A stretch of 64,000 bases of DNA from Mesobacillus subterraneus (GCF_023715485.1 NZ_JAMBOF010000001.1:124001-188000); one strand, 5' to 3'; shown: positions 43,057 to 52,694, counted from the first letter of the stretch. Numbers and translations are program-made. Notes: a model not told the origin generated them from the sequence alone.

Positions 43057-45042
43057 ATGGGAGAAAAAAGGTTTCTCAAAGCAGAAGATTTATATGAATT
43101 AAAATCGGTGACGGACCCTCAGTTTTCACCGGATGGGAAGAAGTGCGTATTTGTACAGACGGAAATGCTGGAGAAAAAGAATGACTATGCTTCCAACCTA
43201 TACATAATCGACTTGGAAAAGGGCGGTGAGCCCAAGCAGTGGACATACGGGGAGAATCGGAACCATTCGCCTAGATGGTCACCGGATGGGACAAAAATGG
43301 CATTCGTTTCAAACCGAACTGGAAAAAATCAAATTTTTGTCATGGATGCCAATGGAGGAGAGGCACAGCAGGCTGCCAGCTTCAGGAATAGCGCAAGCGG
43401 GCCTGTGTGGTCTCCGGATGGTGCCAAGATTGCCTGTTCCGTATGGTTGAAACCAGATGAGGATTTGCTTGAAAAGGAAGAAGAGAAGAAAGACGAAAAA
43501 AAGCTGGAGCCATTTGTGGCGGTGGAAATGAAATATAAGTCTGATGCCGCCGGTTTCTGGGACGGCAAGTATAAGCAGACAGCCATCATCAATCTTGCTG
43601 ATGGCAAGGCGGAACTCTTGGAAAAGGGTGAAGCAGATTATCATCTGCAATGCTGGTCACCTGATGGAAAAACGATTGTATTGTCAGCGGATGAAACGCC
43701 AGAGAGGGATTTTTCATTCAAAAGCGATATACTGCTTATCGACATTGAGTCAGGAAATAAAACAAAAATTACGAATGGTAAAGGATATTATGGCAATGCC
43801 GCATTTTCTCCAAATGGAAAATACCTCGGTTATACAGGCCATGAGAGGGAGTATGAAAATGCTACCTTACCTCAGCTTTGGATCCATGAACTGGAGACAG
43901 GGAATGTTCAATGCATAACCGAGAATATGGACATCCTTGTCGGTGATGCTGTTGCCGGTGACTTCCAGCAGGGAGCAAATAGTCCGGGATTATTATGGGG
44001 CGAAGATAGTGAGAGCTTTTATTTCCTTGCGAGCGACCAGGGAAATACTGTCCTTTATTTCGGAAATCTATCAGGAGAAGTATATCCGGCATTGCTCGAC
44101 CAACAGCATGTATATGGCTACACATTGGACCGTAAAAACCAGAGAATTGTGGCAGCGATCAGCAATCCGATCCTTCCTGGCGAGCTGTTCCAGCTGGAAG
44201 TGACGACAGGTGAACTGAAACAGCTGACCTCAGTGAATGAAAAGTTCCTTTCGTCAATTACCCTATCCCAGCCGGAGCAGATTTCATTCCCGGCAAGTGA
44301 CGGTACACCGCTCCACGGCTGGATCATGAAGCCGGCCGGATTTAAAGAAGGAGGAAAATACCCGCTTGTTCTTGAAATCCATGGAGGACCGCACGCGATG
44401 TATGCGAATACGTATTTTAACGAGTTCCAGGTTCTCGCTTCCGAGGGATATGCGGTGCTTTATATTAATCCTCGGGGCAGTCATGGATACGGACAGCAGT
44501 TTGTAAATGCAGTCCGCGGAGATTATGGGGGCGGAGACTACCAGGATGTCATGGACGCTGTTGATTATGCTCTTGAACATTACGATTATATTGACAAGGA
44601 TCGGCTTGGAGTGACGGGCGGAAGCTATGGCGGCTTCATGACAAACTGGATCGTCGGCCATACCGACAGATTCAAGGCAGCCGTCACCCAGCGTTCGATT
44701 TCGAATTGGATCAGTTTTTATGGAGTCAGCGATATTGGCTATTATTTCACTGAATGGCAAATAAAAGCCGACCTTAATAATCTCGAAACATTGTGGAAGC
44801 ATTCACCGCTTGCTTATGCAGATAAAATCAAGACACCATTGCTCATTCTCCACAGCGAAAAGGATTACCGCTGCCCGATCGAGCAGGCTGAACAGCTATT
44901 TATCGCATTGAAAAGACAGGGGAAAGAAACGAAGTTCATCCGTTTTCCTGAGTCAAACCATGAGCTTTCAAGAAGCGGAAAACCGAATCTGCGCTTAAAC
45001 CGTCTGGGTTACATCGTAGATTGGTTCAACAGTCATCTTTAA
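43057..45042 (+). CDS. S9 family peptidase (acylaminoacyl-peptidase-like)
   Basis: A 661-residue enzyme resembling B. subtilis YuxL. The N-terminal beta-propeller shows repeated FSPDGK, WSPDGTK, WSPDGAK and FSPNGKY blades. The C-terminal alpha/beta hydrolase carries the nucleophile in GVTGGSYGGFMTNW, an Asp in LHSEKDYRCP and the His in FPESNHELSRSG. It removes N-terminal acylated or other small residues from short peptides. The ATG at 43057 has AAAGGGTGG upstream, whereas the GTG at 43045 lies within that SD. Confidence 0.92.
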   Translation: MGEKRFLKAEDLYELKSVTDPQFSPDGKKCVFVQTEMLEKKNDYASNLYIIDLEKGGEPKQWTYGENRNHSPRWSPDGTKMAFVSNRTGKNQIFVMDANGGEAQQAASFRNSASGPVWSPDGAKIACSVWLKPDEDLLEKEEEKKDEKKLEPFVAVEMKYKSDAAGFWDGKYKQTAIINLADGKAELLEKGEADYHLQCWSPDGKTIVLSADETPERDFSFKSDILLIDIESGNKTKITNGKGYYGNAAFSPNGKYLGYTGHEREYENATLPQLWIHELETGNVQCITENMDILVGDAVAGDFQQGANSPGLLWGEDSESFYFLASDQGNTVLYFGNLSGEVYPALLDQQHVYGYTLDRKNQRIVAAISNPILPGELFQLEVTTGELKQLTSVNEKFLSSITLSQPEQISFPASDGTPLHGWIMKPAGFKEGGKYPLVLEIHGGPHAMYANTYFNEFQVLASEGYAVLYINPRGSHGYGQQFVNAVRGDYGGGDYQDVMDAVDYALEHYDYIDKDRLGVTGGSYGGFMTNWIVGHTDRFKAAVTQRSISNWISFYGVSDIGYYFTEWQIKADLNNLETLWKHSPLAYADKIKTPLLILHSEKDYRCPIEQAEQLFIALKRQGKETKFIRFPESNHELSRSGKPNLRLNRLGYIVDWFNSHL

Positions 45043-45077
45043 ATCTGGGTACGGCCATAGCAAGATAAGTGAAATTA

Positions 45078-45112
45078 ACACCCGCGGTTTCGAGCCGCGG
45101 GTTTATTTTTAT
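45078..45112 (+). terminator. Terminator of the S9 peptidase gene
   Basis: CCCGCGG (45081-45087) pairs with CCGCGGG (45095-45101) followed by T-rich sequence. Confidence 0.85.
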
Positions 45113-45126
45113 GCTGAGGAGAAGAA

Positions 45127-45261
45127 CTGGAAACCAAATTGGATGCAGCATTTGCGAGCATAAATACACAGGACCTAAATCATGACTGGAACATCATATT
45201 TTTGAAAATTTCTCTGGAGAAGTTTAAGGTTATAGATAAAGAAGGAAAATACTATAAATAG
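45127..45261 (+). pseudogene. Possible gene remnant or CTG-started small ORF (44 aa)
   Basis: An open frame after GAGGAG, starting at CTG 45127, reads LETKLDAAFASINTQDLNHD then WNIIFLKISLEKFKVIDKEG and KYYK. The composition looks protein-like, but there is no ATG, GTG or TTG start with an SD. It may be the 3' end of a lost gene. Confidence 0.25.
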
Positions 45262-45299
45262 CCTTTTTAAAAATATCTATTATCGGAAGGGATTTTCAT

Positions 45300-46235
45300 A
45301 TGAGATATGAGCGGCATCAGCACAAAAAGAAGAAAAGAATCAGATGGTCGAGCGTTTTTCTTTTGCTGTTCCTGGTTATTGGAGCGGTGGCGGTTTATTC
45401 TTATTTTCAATATCGGTCAGGCGTGAATGATTCTGCCAAGGTAGCAGACCAGGATAAGCAGGAATATACCTTTAATGGCGAAAGAGACCGCAACGGACTC
45501 ACAAATATACTTTTACTTGGCAGTGATGCTAGAGGCAAAGAAAAATCGCGTGCGGATACGATTATGATTGCCAGCTACAACCCTGATAAAGGAACCTATA
45601 AACTTGCCTCAATCATGAGGGATACGTATGTGGAAATCCCCGGACACGGTAAAAATAAGATTAATTCTGCGCTTGCGCTTGGAGGGCCTGAATTGTTAAG
45701 GCAGACGATTAAGGATAACTTCGATGTAAGCATGCAGTATTATTCCATAGTGGATTTTCAAGGATTTGTGCGTTTGGTTGATGAGGCCTTCCCAGAGGGT
45801 GTGGAGGTCAATGTAGAGAAGAGAATGTCAGAGGGAATTGGAGTCACTCTCGAGCCGGGGGTCCAGAGACTTGATGGCAAGCATTTGCTGGGTTATGTGC
45901 GGTTCCGCCAGGATGCGGTCGGTGATTTTGGCCGAGTTGAGCGCCAGCAAAATGTCATAAAGGAAGTCGGCAAGCAATTCGCGAGTTTTCAAACGTTGCC
46001 AAAACTGCCGAAGTTGGTCGGGGTCTTAATGCCATTTGTCAACACCAATATGGACACAGGAGATATCCTGTTCATGGGAAAAGGATTCCTTTCAAAAGAA
46101 AATCGCAATATTGAAACGATGAGGATCCCGGTTGAAGGCTCATTTGAGAATCAGAGGGTGAGTGGTGCAGGTGCAATCCTTGCCATCGATCTTGAAGAAA
46201 ACCGGCAGGCACTGCAAGACTTTTTAACGAAATAG
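45300..46235 (+). CDS. LytR-CpsA-Psr (LCP) family cell wall assembly protein
   Basis: A 311-residue type II membrane protein: basic N-terminus (QHKKKKRIRW), one transmembrane helix (SVFLLLFLVIGAVAVYSYF), then the extracellular LCP domain with ILLLGSDARGKEKSRADTIM, SIMRDTYVEIPGHGKNKINS and YVRFRQDAVGDFGRVERQQN. LCP proteins attach teichoic acids or other polymers to peptidoglycan using lipid-linked donors. Which of TagT, TagU or TagV it equals cannot be decided from sequence. Confidence 0.9.
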   Translation: MRYERHQHKKKKRIRWSSVFLLLFLVIGAVAVYSYFQYRSGVNDSAKVADQDKQEYTFNGERDRNGLTNILLLGSDARGKEKSRADTIMIASYNPDKGTYKLASIMRDTYVEIPGHGKNKINSALALGGPELLRQTIKDNFDVSMQYYSIVDFQGFVRLVDEAFPEGVEVNVEKRMSEGIGVTLEPGVQRLDGKHLLGYVRFRQDAVGDFGRVERQQNVIKEVGKQFASFQTLPKLPKLVGVLMPFVNTNMDTGDILFMGKGFLSKENRNIETMRIPVEGSFENQRVSGAGAILAIDLEENRQALQDFLTK

Positions 46236-46399
46236 ACAAATAGCTAATCAATTCTCAATAATGTATGGAGGGTGTACAATATTTTCAATGAGGTATATAT
46301 GAAAAAAGGATGTTTTGCAAAGCTTTGTGAGCTAAGTGAAAAAAAGCTGTGAAGCAGAGTTTCTGAATAGCTTTTAGTGCTGTGGACAAGGAGATTTCG

Positions 46400-47017
46400 A
46401 TGGATTTTGAATTATTGAAAGATTGGTTTACAATCGAAAATATTATGGACTTGCTCAAGCAATACCGGTCATTTGGGCCGATTCCAGGAATATTGCTGCC
46501 AATGCTTGAAGCGTTTTTGCCATTTTTGCCGCTGTTTTTATTTGTTATGGCAAATGCAAACGCGTTTGGTCTCTGGCTCGGTTTTCTTTTTTCCTGGATT
46601 GGTGCTGTCCTTGGTGCATTGCTAGTCTTTTTGATATTCCGGAATTATGGACAAGGGCGAGCGCTGCGGTTTTTACAAAGGCATTCGAAGGTCCGAAAGG
46701 GAATGAACTGGATTGAACGCCATGGATTTGGCCCAATCTTCTTGATGCTGTGCTTCCCTTTTACACCATCAGCCCTAGTAAACATTGTCGCTGGGCTTTC
46801 GAACATAAGTATGGCGCAATATATGCTTGCTGTCATCACAGGCAAGATGGTGATGATTTTTACGATTAGTTTTGTTGGCTATGACCTGCGTTCGTTAATC
46901 ACTAATCCTGTACGTACTGTCATTGTGCTCTTGATAATCGCCATTCTTTGGTATATCGGCAAAAGAATTGAAGTAAAAATGAATATGAGTGTAGGAAAAG
47001 ACAATAATGGTCGTTAA
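46400..47017 (+). CDS. yhjE: YhjE, TVP38/TMEM64 (DedA-like) membrane protein
   Basis: A 205-residue VTT-domain protein with about five helices. FIFRNYGQGRALRFL and FCFPFTPSALVNIVAGLSN-like segments (here LMLCFPFTPSALVNIVAGLS) are family marks. Members are thought to move or flip lipids. The ATG at 46400 has AAGGAG 6 nt upstream. It lies 27 nt before the signal peptidase, the yhjE-sipV arrangement of B. subtilis. Confidence 0.87.
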   Translation: MDFELLKDWFTIENIMDLLKQYRSFGPIPGILLPMLEAFLPFLPLFLFVMANANAFGLWLGFLFSWIGAVLGALLVFLIFRNYGQGRALRFLQRHSKVRKGMNWIERHGFGPIFLMLCFPFTPSALVNIVAGLSNISMAQYMLAVITGKMVMIFTISFVGYDLRSLITNPVRTVIVLLIIAILWYIGKRIEVKMNMSVGKDNNGR

Positions 47018-47044
47018 AGGGATTATAGGTGGTGACGGAAATCG

Positions 47045-47599
47045 ATGAGTGAAACGGTTAAAAAGGAAGGAATCGAATGGATCAAAGCTTTTGCCATGGG
47101 CATGATTATTTTTGTCTTTATAAGGATTTTCTTTTTTTCAAATTATGTAGTTGAAGGGGAGTCGATGCTTCCGACTCTTGAAGAAGGAAATAAAGTCGTC
47201 GTCAATAAACTAGGGTATGACACGAGTGATTTAGAGAGATTTGACGTAATTGTTTTCCACGCCAATGAAAAAGAAGACTTTGTGAAAAGGGTCATCGGGC
47301 TGCCAGGTGATAAAATCGAGTATCGGGAGGATCGGCTGTTTGTTAATGATAAGAAAGTTTACGAACCTTTTTTGAAGCAGTACCGGGAAAAATCGCTTGG
47401 AGGCTACCTGACTGGTGACTTTACCCTTGAGGATTTGACAGGTGTGGAAAGGGTGCCGGAAGGAAAGCTGTTTGTCCTCGGAGATAACAGGCTCGGCAGC
47501 TGGGACAGCCGGCAATTTGGATTCATTAATGCTGACCAGGTCGTAGGCAAGGTCAATCTCCGTTACTGGCCGCTCGAGGAAGTGGATATATCATTTTAA
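47045..47599 (+). CDS. sipV: Signal peptidase I
   Basis: A 184-residue membrane-anchored serine-lysine protease: one transmembrane helix (AFAMGMIIFVFIRIFFF), catalytic Ser40 in VEGESMLPTL, catalytic Lys81 in FVKRVIGLPGD, and the box GDNRLGSWDSRQFG. It removes Sec and Tat signal peptides. The sipV symbol rests mainly on position after yhjE; SipS/T/W paralogues cannot be excluded. Confidence 0.9.
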   Translation: MSETVKKEGIEWIKAFAMGMIIFVFIRIFFFSNYVVEGESMLPTLEEGNKVVVNKLGYDTSDLERFDVIVFHANEKEDFVKRVIGLPGDKIEYREDRLFVNDKKVYEPFLKQYREKSLGGYLTGDFTLEDLTGVERVPEGKLFVLGDNRLGSWDSRQFGFINADQVVGKVNLRYWPLEEVDISF

Positions 47600-47617
47600 T
47601 GGAGAAGGGAAAGAAAT

Positions 47618-47654
47618 GGAAGGACTCGGCAGATTTCGAGTCTTTTTTTATTTC
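47618..47654 (+). terminator. Terminator after signal peptidase gene
   Basis: GACTCG (47623-47628) pairs with CGAGTC (47637-47642), plus flanking A/G-T pairs and a T-run. It lies in front of the regulator start. Confidence 0.75.
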
Positions 47655-47702
47655 TCTTATGTTAGAATAGTATCAATATTACGAAAACAGGGCGGAGATT
47701 TT

Positions 47703-50700
47703 ATGCAGGGAACATTGCCGTTAATCAAAACAAAATTAATTGTTCCTAACTTGCAGGATCAATGGATTCGTCGTGCCAAATTTTCGAAAAAAATGAAAGC
47801 GATTACCGAAAAACCGCTGACAATTATCCAGGCCGGTGCAGGTTACGGCAAAAGCACTGCGCTAGCAATGTTTGTCAAAGATGAGAACCAGACGTGCTGC
47901 TGGTATACAATCACCTCATCGGATGATGATATCCTTCCATTCCTGTCTTACTTGACTGCCTCGATTCAAACCGTGTTCCCCGACTTTGGGCATGAATTGT
48001 CATCTTATACGAAAAAGATGGACCGTTACATAAGAGAAGAAGAACTAAGCATGCTTTGTTCAATTTTCATCAATGAAATCCTCCAAATACAAACACCGAT
48101 TACCATCATCCTGGACGACTTCCATGCAATCGAACATTCCTATCATATCAATGTATGGGTTGAAAAATTGCTGGAGCATATGCCAGGCAACCTCCATCTA
48201 GTCCTCTCAACCAGGACGAGACCGGGGTGGAGAATCCTTGCGAAAATGAAAGTAAAAAATGAGCTGAACGAGCTTTCAAAAGTGGATCTGATTTTTGGCA
48301 AAGAAGAAATCGAATTATTGCTGTCCGACTATTATCAGCTTGAAATCACTGAGGAACAGATCGACCAGCTTTATGATATAACGGAAGGCTGGGTTATTGC
48401 GATTGGAATGATCGCCCAGCAAATTCCGCATTTACAGAGTCTTGACGAACTATTAGCAGAGCCTTCAAAATCGCTGGATGATTTATTCCAGTACCTTGTT
48501 TTTGAAGTGTTTTCAAAACAGCCGCCGATGATCCAGCAATTCCTTGAGCAAACAAGCATTTTCGAAGAAATAAGCACAGATGTATGTGATAACGTCCTCG
48601 GCATGAACGGATCAATTCAGATGCTTCAGCAGCTGACTGCGAAAAATTTGTTCATTCATCAGGTTGGAGACCATCAGTTCAGGTATCATGCATTGTTCCG
48701 TGAATTTTTGGAGGACAGGCTGATCATCAACCAGCCAGAGCAATACAAGCATCTGATGCTGAACAGTGCCCGCTACTTCGAAAGAAAGGGACTTTGGGAA
48801 GAAGCTTTATATTGCTATGAAAAAAACGGTCAATACGACGCAGCAGCGGCAATCATGAATGAACAGGGGATGGAACTGCTCGAGCGAGGAAAACTTGAGA
48901 ATCTGAATGAGCGCCTCTCCAATATTCCTTTGCAGGAAAAAGTTCGCTACTGTACGCTTTTGTTCCTGGAAGGAGAAGTGTACCGGTACCGTTCATTATA
49001 TAAGCAGGCAGAAGCTAGCTATGACCTTGCCATCCAAACAGCTGACAGGCTGGGTGACATGGAGTGGAAATCGAAGGCGCTCGAAGGGAAAGCGAAAATC
49101 TACCTCGATACAATTCAACCTCTCAAAGCGGAACGGATTCTTGCGCAGGCGATAGAACTTCGTGAAAAGGCGCTCGTTGAAGGTTCGGCGGAGGAAACGG
49201 GAAGGCTCTATCGACTGCTTGCTGAAAACCTGATCAATTCGGGGCAGGCATTGAAGGCGGAAAAATGGATCGAACGGGCAAGGGCAATGGGAGTTCCAAT
49301 AATTGATGGCCATCTTGAAGCAAGGCTTTACCTGAGGACAGGCCGTTTTGAAGAGTCCAGGAGGATTTTAACCTCTGTAAAGGATGTCCATGAATCGGTT
49401 GATAAGCAGCTCTTGCCCCAATCGCATAGAGAGACAGATTTACTCCTCGCGCTTATTGAAGCTTTTACAGGAAATGGCGTTCATGCAAAGGCATTGTCTC
49501 AATCTGGAATCCAGCAAGGAATCAAAGTTCAGGCTCCATTTGTAGAAGCCTGTGGATGGATCAGAATGGGGCATGCTGTACAATTGATTGACCAGTATGA
49601 CCTCCAGCTCGCTGAAAAGTGTTATGAAACGGCGCTCGATATCATGGGTCGCCTCAATATGGAAAGAGGGAAAGCAGAACCGCTCATGGGGCTCTGCATC
49701 CTTTATGGAAGCAGGCGTGAGTATGAACGGGCCGCGGAAGCGGGAAGAAAAGCGCTGCTGGAGACTGAACAGGTGAAGGATATCTGGCTTTCGGCATGGA
49801 TTACGCTTTGCATGGCGATAGCCGCGATCCATAACAATAAGTTCCAGGAAGCCGTTGAGGATCTTCGGAATGCAGAGGAGCTTTTCCGCCAGTGCGGTGA
49901 TGAATATGGGAAAATGCTGCTTTCGTTTTGGAAGTCATTTTTCCTTTTCACTATCAATGATGAGCAGGAATTCAAAGCTGCGTTCACCAGCTTTTTAAAA
50001 TTGATGAAATCTGGAGGATATGAATTCTTCCTGAAGAAGCGGACTACTTTTGGGCCAAGAGATTTGCAGGTGTTCGCGCCAATGCTGATTGAAGCAGTAA
50101 AGAAATCGATTGTACCCTCGTATGCTGAAAAACTATTAGAGGATATGAAGCTACCACGTCTAAGTGCGCATCCAGGCTATACCTTGAAGGTCCAGACGCT
50201 CGGACAATTCAGGATTTGGCTTGGCGACAGGGAAGTAGAGGAAAGGGATTGGCAAAGAGGGAAGGCAAAAGAGCTTTTTCAGCTATTTTTGACAAAAAGA
50301 AACCAGTTCCTCATGAAAGAGGACATTTTCCAGATCCTCTGGCCGGAACACGAAGGAAAAAATGCTGACAGGGATTTCAAAGTGGCTTTGAATGCATTGA
50401 ATAATGTACTTGAACCAGCCCGTAAGGCAAGGTCGACACCATTCTTCATCATTAGGGAAGGGACCGGGTACGGAATCAATCCACAGGCAGCGCTCGATGT
50501 AGATTCACAATTGTTCGAAGAGTGGGCAGAAGCTGGATTAGAAGAAAGAACTGTGGAGAAATCAATTGAGGACCTTGAAAAAGCCTTGTTTTTGTATAAC
50601 GGTGACTTCTTGCCGGATCGAAGATATGAAGATTGGTGTATCAATGAACGGGAACGGCTGCTCGTCTACTTTTTGCGCAGCGCCGAGAAGCTGGCACAGC

Positions 50701-50945
50701 TTAGCGTAAGAAGGGAAAACTATGATTCTGGTATTCACTGGTGCCAGAAAATCCTCCAGAAAGACAGGACATGGGAAGAAGCCTATCGATTATTAATGTT
50801 TTGCTATTACCGGAAAAACAATCGGCCACAGGCAATCAAATGGTACAAAAAGTGCTGCGAAGTGCTTGAGCAGGAGCTTGGCGTTAGTCCACTTGAGCCA
50901 ACAAGGCATATGTATGAGATGATCCTCGAGGGAAATAATCAGTAA
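47703..50945 (+). CDS. STAND ATPase/TPR transcriptional activator with wHTH-BTAD (SARP-like) C-terminus
   Basis: A 1080-residue regulator. The N-terminal MalT-like NTPase has Walker A GAGYGKST (45-52) and Walker B TIILDDFHAIE near 135. Residues about 380-800 are TPR-like helical repeats. The last 255 residues form an OmpR-type winged helix (LGQFRIWLGDREVEERDWQR, KAKELFQLFLTKRNQ) followed by a bacterial transcriptional activation domain (BTAD) with its own TPRs, as in Streptomyces SARPs. The true start is ATG 47703 with GGCGGAG upstream; the upstream in-frame ATG at 47616 precedes the terminator. I infer control of the downstream import and catabolic genes. The signal may be a CoA ester or the imported acid. 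Confidence 0.87.
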   Translation: MQGTLPLIKTKLIVPNLQDQWIRRAKFSKKMKAITEKPLTIIQAGAGYGKSTALAMFVKDENQTCCWYTITSSDDDILPFLSYLTASIQTVFPDFGHELSSYTKKMDRYIREEELSMLCSIFINEILQIQTPITIILDDFHAIEHSYHINVWVEKLLEHMPGNLHLVLSTRTRPGWRILAKMKVKNELNELSKVDLIFGKEEIELLLSDYYQLEITEEQIDQLYDITEGWVIAIGMIAQQIPHLQSLDELLAEPSKSLDDLFQYLVFEVFSKQPPMIQQFLEQTSIFEEISTDVCDNVLGMNGSIQMLQQLTAKNLFIHQVGDHQFRYHALFREFLEDRLIINQPEQYKHLMLNSARYFERKGLWEEALYCYEKNGQYDAAAAIMNEQGMELLERGKLENLNERLSNIPLQEKVRYCTLLFLEGEVYRYRSLYKQAEASYDLAIQTADRLGDMEWKSKALEGKAKIYLDTIQPLKAERILAQAIELREKALVEGSAEETGRLYRLLAENLINSGQALKAEKWIERARAMGVPIIDGHLEARLYLRTGRFEESRRILTSVKDVHESVDKQLLPQSHRETDLLLALIEAFTGNGVHAKALSQSGIQQGIKVQAPFVEACGWIRMGHAVQLIDQYDLQLAEKCYETALDIMGRLNMERGKAEPLMGLCILYGSRREYERAAEAGRKALLETEQVKDIWLSAWITLCMAIAAIHNNKFQEAVEDLRNAEELFRQCGDEYGKMLLSFWKSFFLFTINDEQEFKAAFTSFLKLMKSGGYEFFLKKRTTFGPRDLQVFAPMLIEAVKKSIVPSYAEKLLEDMKLPRLSAHPGYTLKVQTLGQFRIWLGDREVEERDWQRGKAKELFQLFLTKRNQFLMKEDIFQILWPEHEGKNADRDFKVALNALNNVLEPARKARSTPFFIIREGTGYGINPQAALDVDSQLFEEWAEAGLEERTVEKSIEDLEKALFLYNGDFLPDRRYEDWCINERERLLVYFLRSAEKLAQLSVRRENYDSGIHWCQKILQKDRTWEEAYRLLMFCYYRKNNRPQAIKWYKKCCEVLEQELGVSPLEPTRHMYEMILEGNNQ

Positions 50946-50983
50946 ATCTCTGCGGCCAGGAATGAAATACAGGAGGACGCTTA

Positions 50984-51385
50984 ATGGAGAAAAAAAGTCA
51001 GATTCATAGTTCATTGAAAGTTTTACTTGTTACAGATATTGAAAGAGCAAAGGTGTTCTATTCGGATGTTTTAGGCTGCGAAGTTACGGATTGGTGGGTA
51101 ATCCGGGATGATTTTACCGGGCTGGCAATAAAGCTGCTTCAGGCAAATGATCCCAAGGATGTCAAGCCAAATCCTCCTGCAAAAGGTGTGGAGCATGGTT
51201 TCGACGTTTATTGCTATGTAGAGGATTGGCAGTCACTTGATGAGCTTTATCTTGAATTCAAGGAAAAGGGCGCTGCCATCGCAATTGAGCCATGGGTTGA
51301 TGAAAATAATGGTCCATGGAAGGAATTTGCAGTTAAGGACGTGGACGGATACTGCATTGCTTTTGGTGGCACAGATGGTTATTGA
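50984..51385 (+). CDS. VOC (glyoxalase/bleomycin-resistance) family protein
   Basis: A 133-residue vicinal-oxygen-chelate fold protein. The N-terminal half has VLLVTDIERAKVFYSDVLGC and the C-terminal half AIEPWVDENNGPWKEFAVKDVDGYCIAFGG. Likely a metal-dependent lyase, isomerase or dioxygenase, or a binding protein. The SD GGAGGACG precedes the ATG. It follows the large regulator by 38 nt and may be in the same transcript. Confidence 0.85.
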   Translation: MEKKSQIHSSLKVLLVTDIERAKVFYSDVLGCEVTDWWVIRDDFTGLAIKLLQANDPKDVKPNPPAKGVEHGFDVYCYVEDWQSLDELYLEFKEKGAAIAIEPWVDENNGPWKEFAVKDVDGYCIAFGGTDGY

Positions 51386-51402
51386 AGTTTCCCTATTAGA
51401 CT

Positions 51403-51720
51403 CTAAACTGCAGTCAAAATCCGGTCGAAATAACTTTTGAGTATCAGCCACCTCGCAGGATAGGTGACGACAAAGTCCTCTATTGATTCATTTGAATACA
51501 TCAGCAGGCAATCGACCTGCCTTTTATGCCGTCTTAAGTCATAGAGAAGGGCGTGCGGGATCGAATAATGTGGGTTCAGTTGATATGGATTCAACTTTAT
51601 TGGCTCCATACCTTTTTCCTGGATATAATTCAGCAAAGCCTGTTTTTGAATTTCAATACTCTCATCACGTGAAAGATCGTTTATATGAATCTGTTCATTG
51701 ATAAAATAGATACCTTTCAT
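51403..51720 (-). CDS. Degenerate resolvase-like small protein
   Basis: A 105-residue protein whose pattern SRDESIEIQKQALLNYIQEK followed by LLYDLRRHKRQVDCLLMYSN resembles the N-terminal catalytic fold of serine recombinases. The Arg-Val-Ser that should carry the nucleophile near the start is replaced by YFINEQI, and no DNA-binding domain follows. It may be inactive or a repurposed fold. The ATG at 51720 has TGGAGGGG upstream. Resolvase kinship is inference. Confidence 0.6.
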   Translation of the reverse strand: MKGIYFINEQIHINDLSRDESIEIQKQALLNYIQEKGMEPIKLNPYQLNPHYSIPHALLYDLRRHKRQVDCLLMYSNESIEDFVVTYPARWLILKSYFDRILTAV

Positions 51721-51791
51721 AGAAAATCCCCTCCATATTTTTAGGCAATTCAGTCTAATTATTGCCATAAAAATATGAGGGGATACTTTTT

Positions 51792-52049
51792 TTATCGAGC
51801 TCCGCCGTTATGGTCCTTAACTTTCTTCGATACCTTAAATAAAGTCCAAATAAAAATGACCATCAAGGCACTTTCACAGGCACTTACGCCGAGTTCGAAC
51901 AGCAGTCTCCCTAAATCCTCAAGTTCGTTCAACCCATACATCTGAAGTTCTAAAGAAAAGAAGAATTTATAGCAACTATGGATGATAAATATAAAAGGAA
52001 ACAAAGTCCAGAAAAATTTGTTTATACTCTGTGGTAAATGAAGAATCAC
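51792..52049 (-). CDS. Small two-helix membrane protein
   Basis: An 85-residue protein with hydrophobic segments FFWTLFPFIFIIHSCYKFFF and ACESALMVIFIWTLF and a charged C-terminal tail (KVSKKVKDHNGGAR). GTG start with AGGT about 7 nt upstream. I do not recognise it. It lies 29 bp from MITE copy C. Confidence 0.5.
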   Translation of the reverse strand: MILHLPQSINKFFWTLFPFIFIIHSCYKFFFSLELQMYGLNELEDLGRLLFELGVSACESALMVIFIWTLFKVSKKVKDHNGGAR

Positions 52050-52078
52050 ATCTCATACCTCATTTTTATTGTTTTTTT

Positions 52079-52258
52079 AAGGCTCTTTTCGTAAACTTGT
52101 TTCTTTTACAACCAAAAGTAAAAATTGGTATATGGATTTTTATGAGTTTTAATCTTGTATTCCCTGTTCAGCAACCTCTTCGAAAAAAGCTCGAAGTTAA
52201 GAAGAATGTGTGATGGAAACAAAGGTCGAAAAACAACAATCTATGCGAAAACAGCCTC
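52079..52258 (-). repeat. MITE-like element, copy C
   Basis: Minus-oriented, 180 bp: reversed, it begins GAGGCTGTTTTCGCATAGAT then TGTTGTTTTTCGACC and ends GTTTACGAAAAGAGCC. It shares the internal ACTTCGAGC(T)TTTTTCG and TTTTTACTTTTGGTTGT blocks with copy A. It touches the stop codon of the gene at 52260. Confidence 0.78.
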
Positions 52259-52259
52259 A

Positions 52260-52517
52260 TTAACGATAGCGATATTTATAAATCAACCCTGCCAGAATAC
52301 TAGCTGGAATGAATAATACATTCGACTGGAGGTTCATATGCAGGACCTCTTCCTGGACAGGCATTTTTTCAAACACTTCATTTTGTGACAACTTCTGTTC
52401 TTCCTTCAATTTCTTCATTTCTTTTATATACCTATACTGGATGGGTGTCATGATTGCAGTTGACACAATAAACAAGAACGCGAAAATGCTCCCTAGTATG
52501 ACGAATACAGAATCCAT
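52260..52517 (-). CDS. Small two-helix membrane protein (DUF3949-like)
   Basis: An 85-residue protein: helix one SVFVILGSIFAFLFIVSTAI, then TPIQYRYIKEMKKLKEEQK, and a short C-terminal helix (NVLFIPASILAGLIY). The IPIQYRYIKxMK pattern is reminiscent of DUF3949 proteins in Bacillus, from memory only. The ATG at 52517 has AAAGGAGG upstream. Its function is unknown. Confidence 0.6.
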   Translation of the reverse strand: MDSVFVILGSIFAFLFIVSTAIMTPIQYRYIKEMKKLKEEQKLSQNEVFEKMPVQEEVLHMNLQSNVLFIPASILAGLIYKYRYR

Positions 52518-52694
52518 GGCCGCTGCCTCCTTTGTGCTTCTTATATGAATACGGAATAATGTCCCAGTAAGTTTCATATAAACCTATACTCTACTGAATT
52601 TTCCACATGATTCAATTGAACTTTTCACTGGTTTAAGCTCAAAGGTCTTCAAGTTCCCCTGCCTTTTCAGGATTGGCAAAAGCTCTCTTGCCCG

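Noticed and set aside
47616-47702. N-terminal extension of the large regulator
   Set aside because: The extension covers the signal-peptidase terminator hairpin and T-run; the SD GGCGGAG fits ATG 47703.
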